Origin: an uncultured Pelagibacteraceae bacterium | GTDB taxonomy: Bacteria > Pseudomonadota > Alphaproteobacteria > Pelagibacterales > Pelagibacteraceae | Direction of reading: 5' to 3' | DNA: 64,000 nt | Assembly: GCA_902594705.1 (NCBI GenBank) | Contig: CACJNI010000002.1 | Coordinates: 62,001-126,000 of the forward strand | Shown here: positions 63,173 to 64,000 of the stretch, piece after piece | Layout: the number at the start of each line of letters is the position of its first letter | Position numbering within the stretch: position 1 is the stretch's first letter | The notes under the pieces: model-generated | Seen by the model: only the letters and a program-made list of their open reading frames with translations | Databases searched by the model: none | What the model was told of the DNA's origin: nothing | Position numbers and translations under genes: made by a program

Positions 63173-64000
63173 ATGGACGAAAAAAAAGTAGGTTTAAGTG
63201 ACACAACAAAGGCAAAAACTGAGCCAAAAACCTTTAGACGGAACCCAATTGTTGGAACAAAGTTTACAATTGCGATATCAAGTGCAAAAGGAGGGGTAGG
63301 AAAGTCAACATTTGCTTCGAATCTTGCTTTGGCATTAAAAAAAATGGACTTAAGTGTAGGTTTGCTTGACGCAGATATATACGGACCATCATTGCCAAAA
63401 TTATTTTCAATAAATGAAAAGCCTGAAAGTGACGGGCAAAAATTGAAGCCAATTTTAAAATATGGAATTCAATGTATGTCCATAGGATTTTTAACTGAAG
63501 AGCAAACACCAATGATTTGGAGGGGTCCAATGGTAATTTCTGCGATAAAAACTTTTACACAAAAAGTTTTGTGGAAAGATTTAGATTTTTTAATTGTTGA
63601 TATGCCACCAGGGACAGGAGATACACAATTGACTTTTGCTCAAGAAATTAACATGGATGGAGTAATTATTATATCTACACCACAAGAAATAGCCTTACAA
63701 GATGTAAAACGTGGAATAAGGATGTTTGATAAACTTAAAGTAAAAATATTAGGACTTATAGATAATATGAGTCATTTCATTGGAGATGATGGAAAAAAAT
63801 ACGCAATATTTGGTGAGGGTGGCGTAAAAAAGACCGCAGAGGAATTTAAAAAAGATTTTATGGGAGAAATACCAATTGATCCTGAAGTTGGAAAGCAAGG
63901 AGATTTAGGTTCACCAATAGTAGAAAGCAAGCCAGACCACGAGATATCAAAAAAATATTTTAAGTTTGCCGAAAAAATTAAATCAATTTATCTTTTAGAT
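63173..64000 (+). CDS. mrp: Mrp/ApbC-family Fe-S cluster carrier ATPase, partial at right edge
   Basis: The gene starts at the ATG at 63173 and continues beyond the window, with 276 codons visible. The deviant Walker A is ISSAKGGVGKSTFASNLALA, then LLDADIYGPSLPKLF, WRGPMVISAIKTFTQ, VDMPPGTGDTQL and the final FGEGGVKKTAEEF. The N-terminus has no MIP18-like domain (only about 35 residues precede the P-loop), so it is a short form. The CxxC motif common in related proteins is not seen (DNMSHFIGDDG in its place), so bridging Fe-S clusters may use other residues or another partner. It is divergent from hflK. Confidence 0.92.
   Translation, partial: MDEKKVGLSDTTKAKTEPKTFRRNPIVGTKFTIAISSAKGGVGKSTFASNLALALKKMDLSVGLLDADIYGPSLPKLFSINEKPESDGQKLKPILKYGIQCMSIGFLTEEQTPMIWRGPMVISAIKTFTQKVLWKDLDFLIVDMPPGTGDTQLTFAQEINMDGVIIISTPQEIALQDVKRGIRMFDKLKVKILGLIDNMSHFIGDDGKKYAIFGEGGVKKTAEEFKKDFMGEIPIDPEVGKQGDLGSPIVESKPDHEISKKYFKFAEKIKSIYLLD

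Overview
The window looks like a chromosomal segment of a streamlined, very AT-rich alphaproteobacterium, most likely of the SAR11 type (Pelagibacterales). That placement is an inference. It rests on the strongly AT-biased sequence, almost no intergenic space (no gap above about 210 bases), chains of genes with 1-14 base overlaps, and a conserved run miaA / ilvBHC / leuA / mreBCD / mrdA / rodA beside mrp / hflKC / DUF2065 / degP. There is no rRNA, tRNA, insertion sequence, phage gene or CRISPR array.

Layout. (1) 1-7994, minus strand: a branched-chain-amino-acid-type ABC importer (livK, hairpin, livH, a 60-residue small protein, livM, livG, livF), tightly followed by an AzlC/AzlD amino-acid exporter pair, a secreted pentapeptide-repeat protein, a glutarate 2-hydroxylase (GlaH/CsiD family) and a partial ProC-family reductase. 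(2) 8079-16572: mixed housekeeping and amino-acid genes: a LysE-family exporter with a stem-loop leader, DUF2805, a glutaredoxin, msrB, a histone-deacetylase-like hydrolase, aceE, a D-2-hydroxyacid dehydrogenase, an EamA transporter and a DadA-like oxidase. (3) 16773-23698: a signalling block. Two ammonium transporters are each fused to a C-terminal SpoIIE/PP2C phosphatase, with a small periplasmic HMA protein between them. Beyond two pilins lie a STAS anti-sigma-factor antagonist and an RsbW/SpoIIAB-like kinase. (4) 21896-46661: a complete type IVa pilus locus: pilins, pilC, pilB, pilQ, pilP, pilO, a pilM-pilN fusion, pilT, four minor pilins, an unknown secreted protein, a large PilY1 and prepilin peptidase. 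It also carries an autotransporter-like beta-helix protein and a MoxR / DUF58 / transglutaminase cassette. (5) 46829-48118: a third phosphatase, GAF-SpoIIE. (6) 48119-63118, minus strand: hflK, hflC, DUF2065, degP, miaA, ilvB, ilvH, ilvC, leuA, mreB, mreC, mreD, mrdA, rodA, with the divergent mrp running off the right end.

The most interesting inference is a partner-switching circuit. Two ammonium-channel phosphatases and one GAF phosphatase could dephosphorylate the STAS protein, which the neighbouring HATPase would phosphorylate. All of these genes are interleaved with a full pilus machine. This suggests, but does not prove, that ammonium availability controls pilus or surface behaviour. 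No alternative sigma factor lies in the window, so the output of the switch is unknown.

Other notable items are a beta-propeller inserted into the metal-binding VWA domain of PilY1, the autotransporter-like protein with a coiled coil after its barrel, the small protein inside the liv operon, and a stem-loop that could hide the ribosome-binding site of the LysE-family gene. Start codons were adjusted where an in-frame ATG fits better than an upstream TTG.
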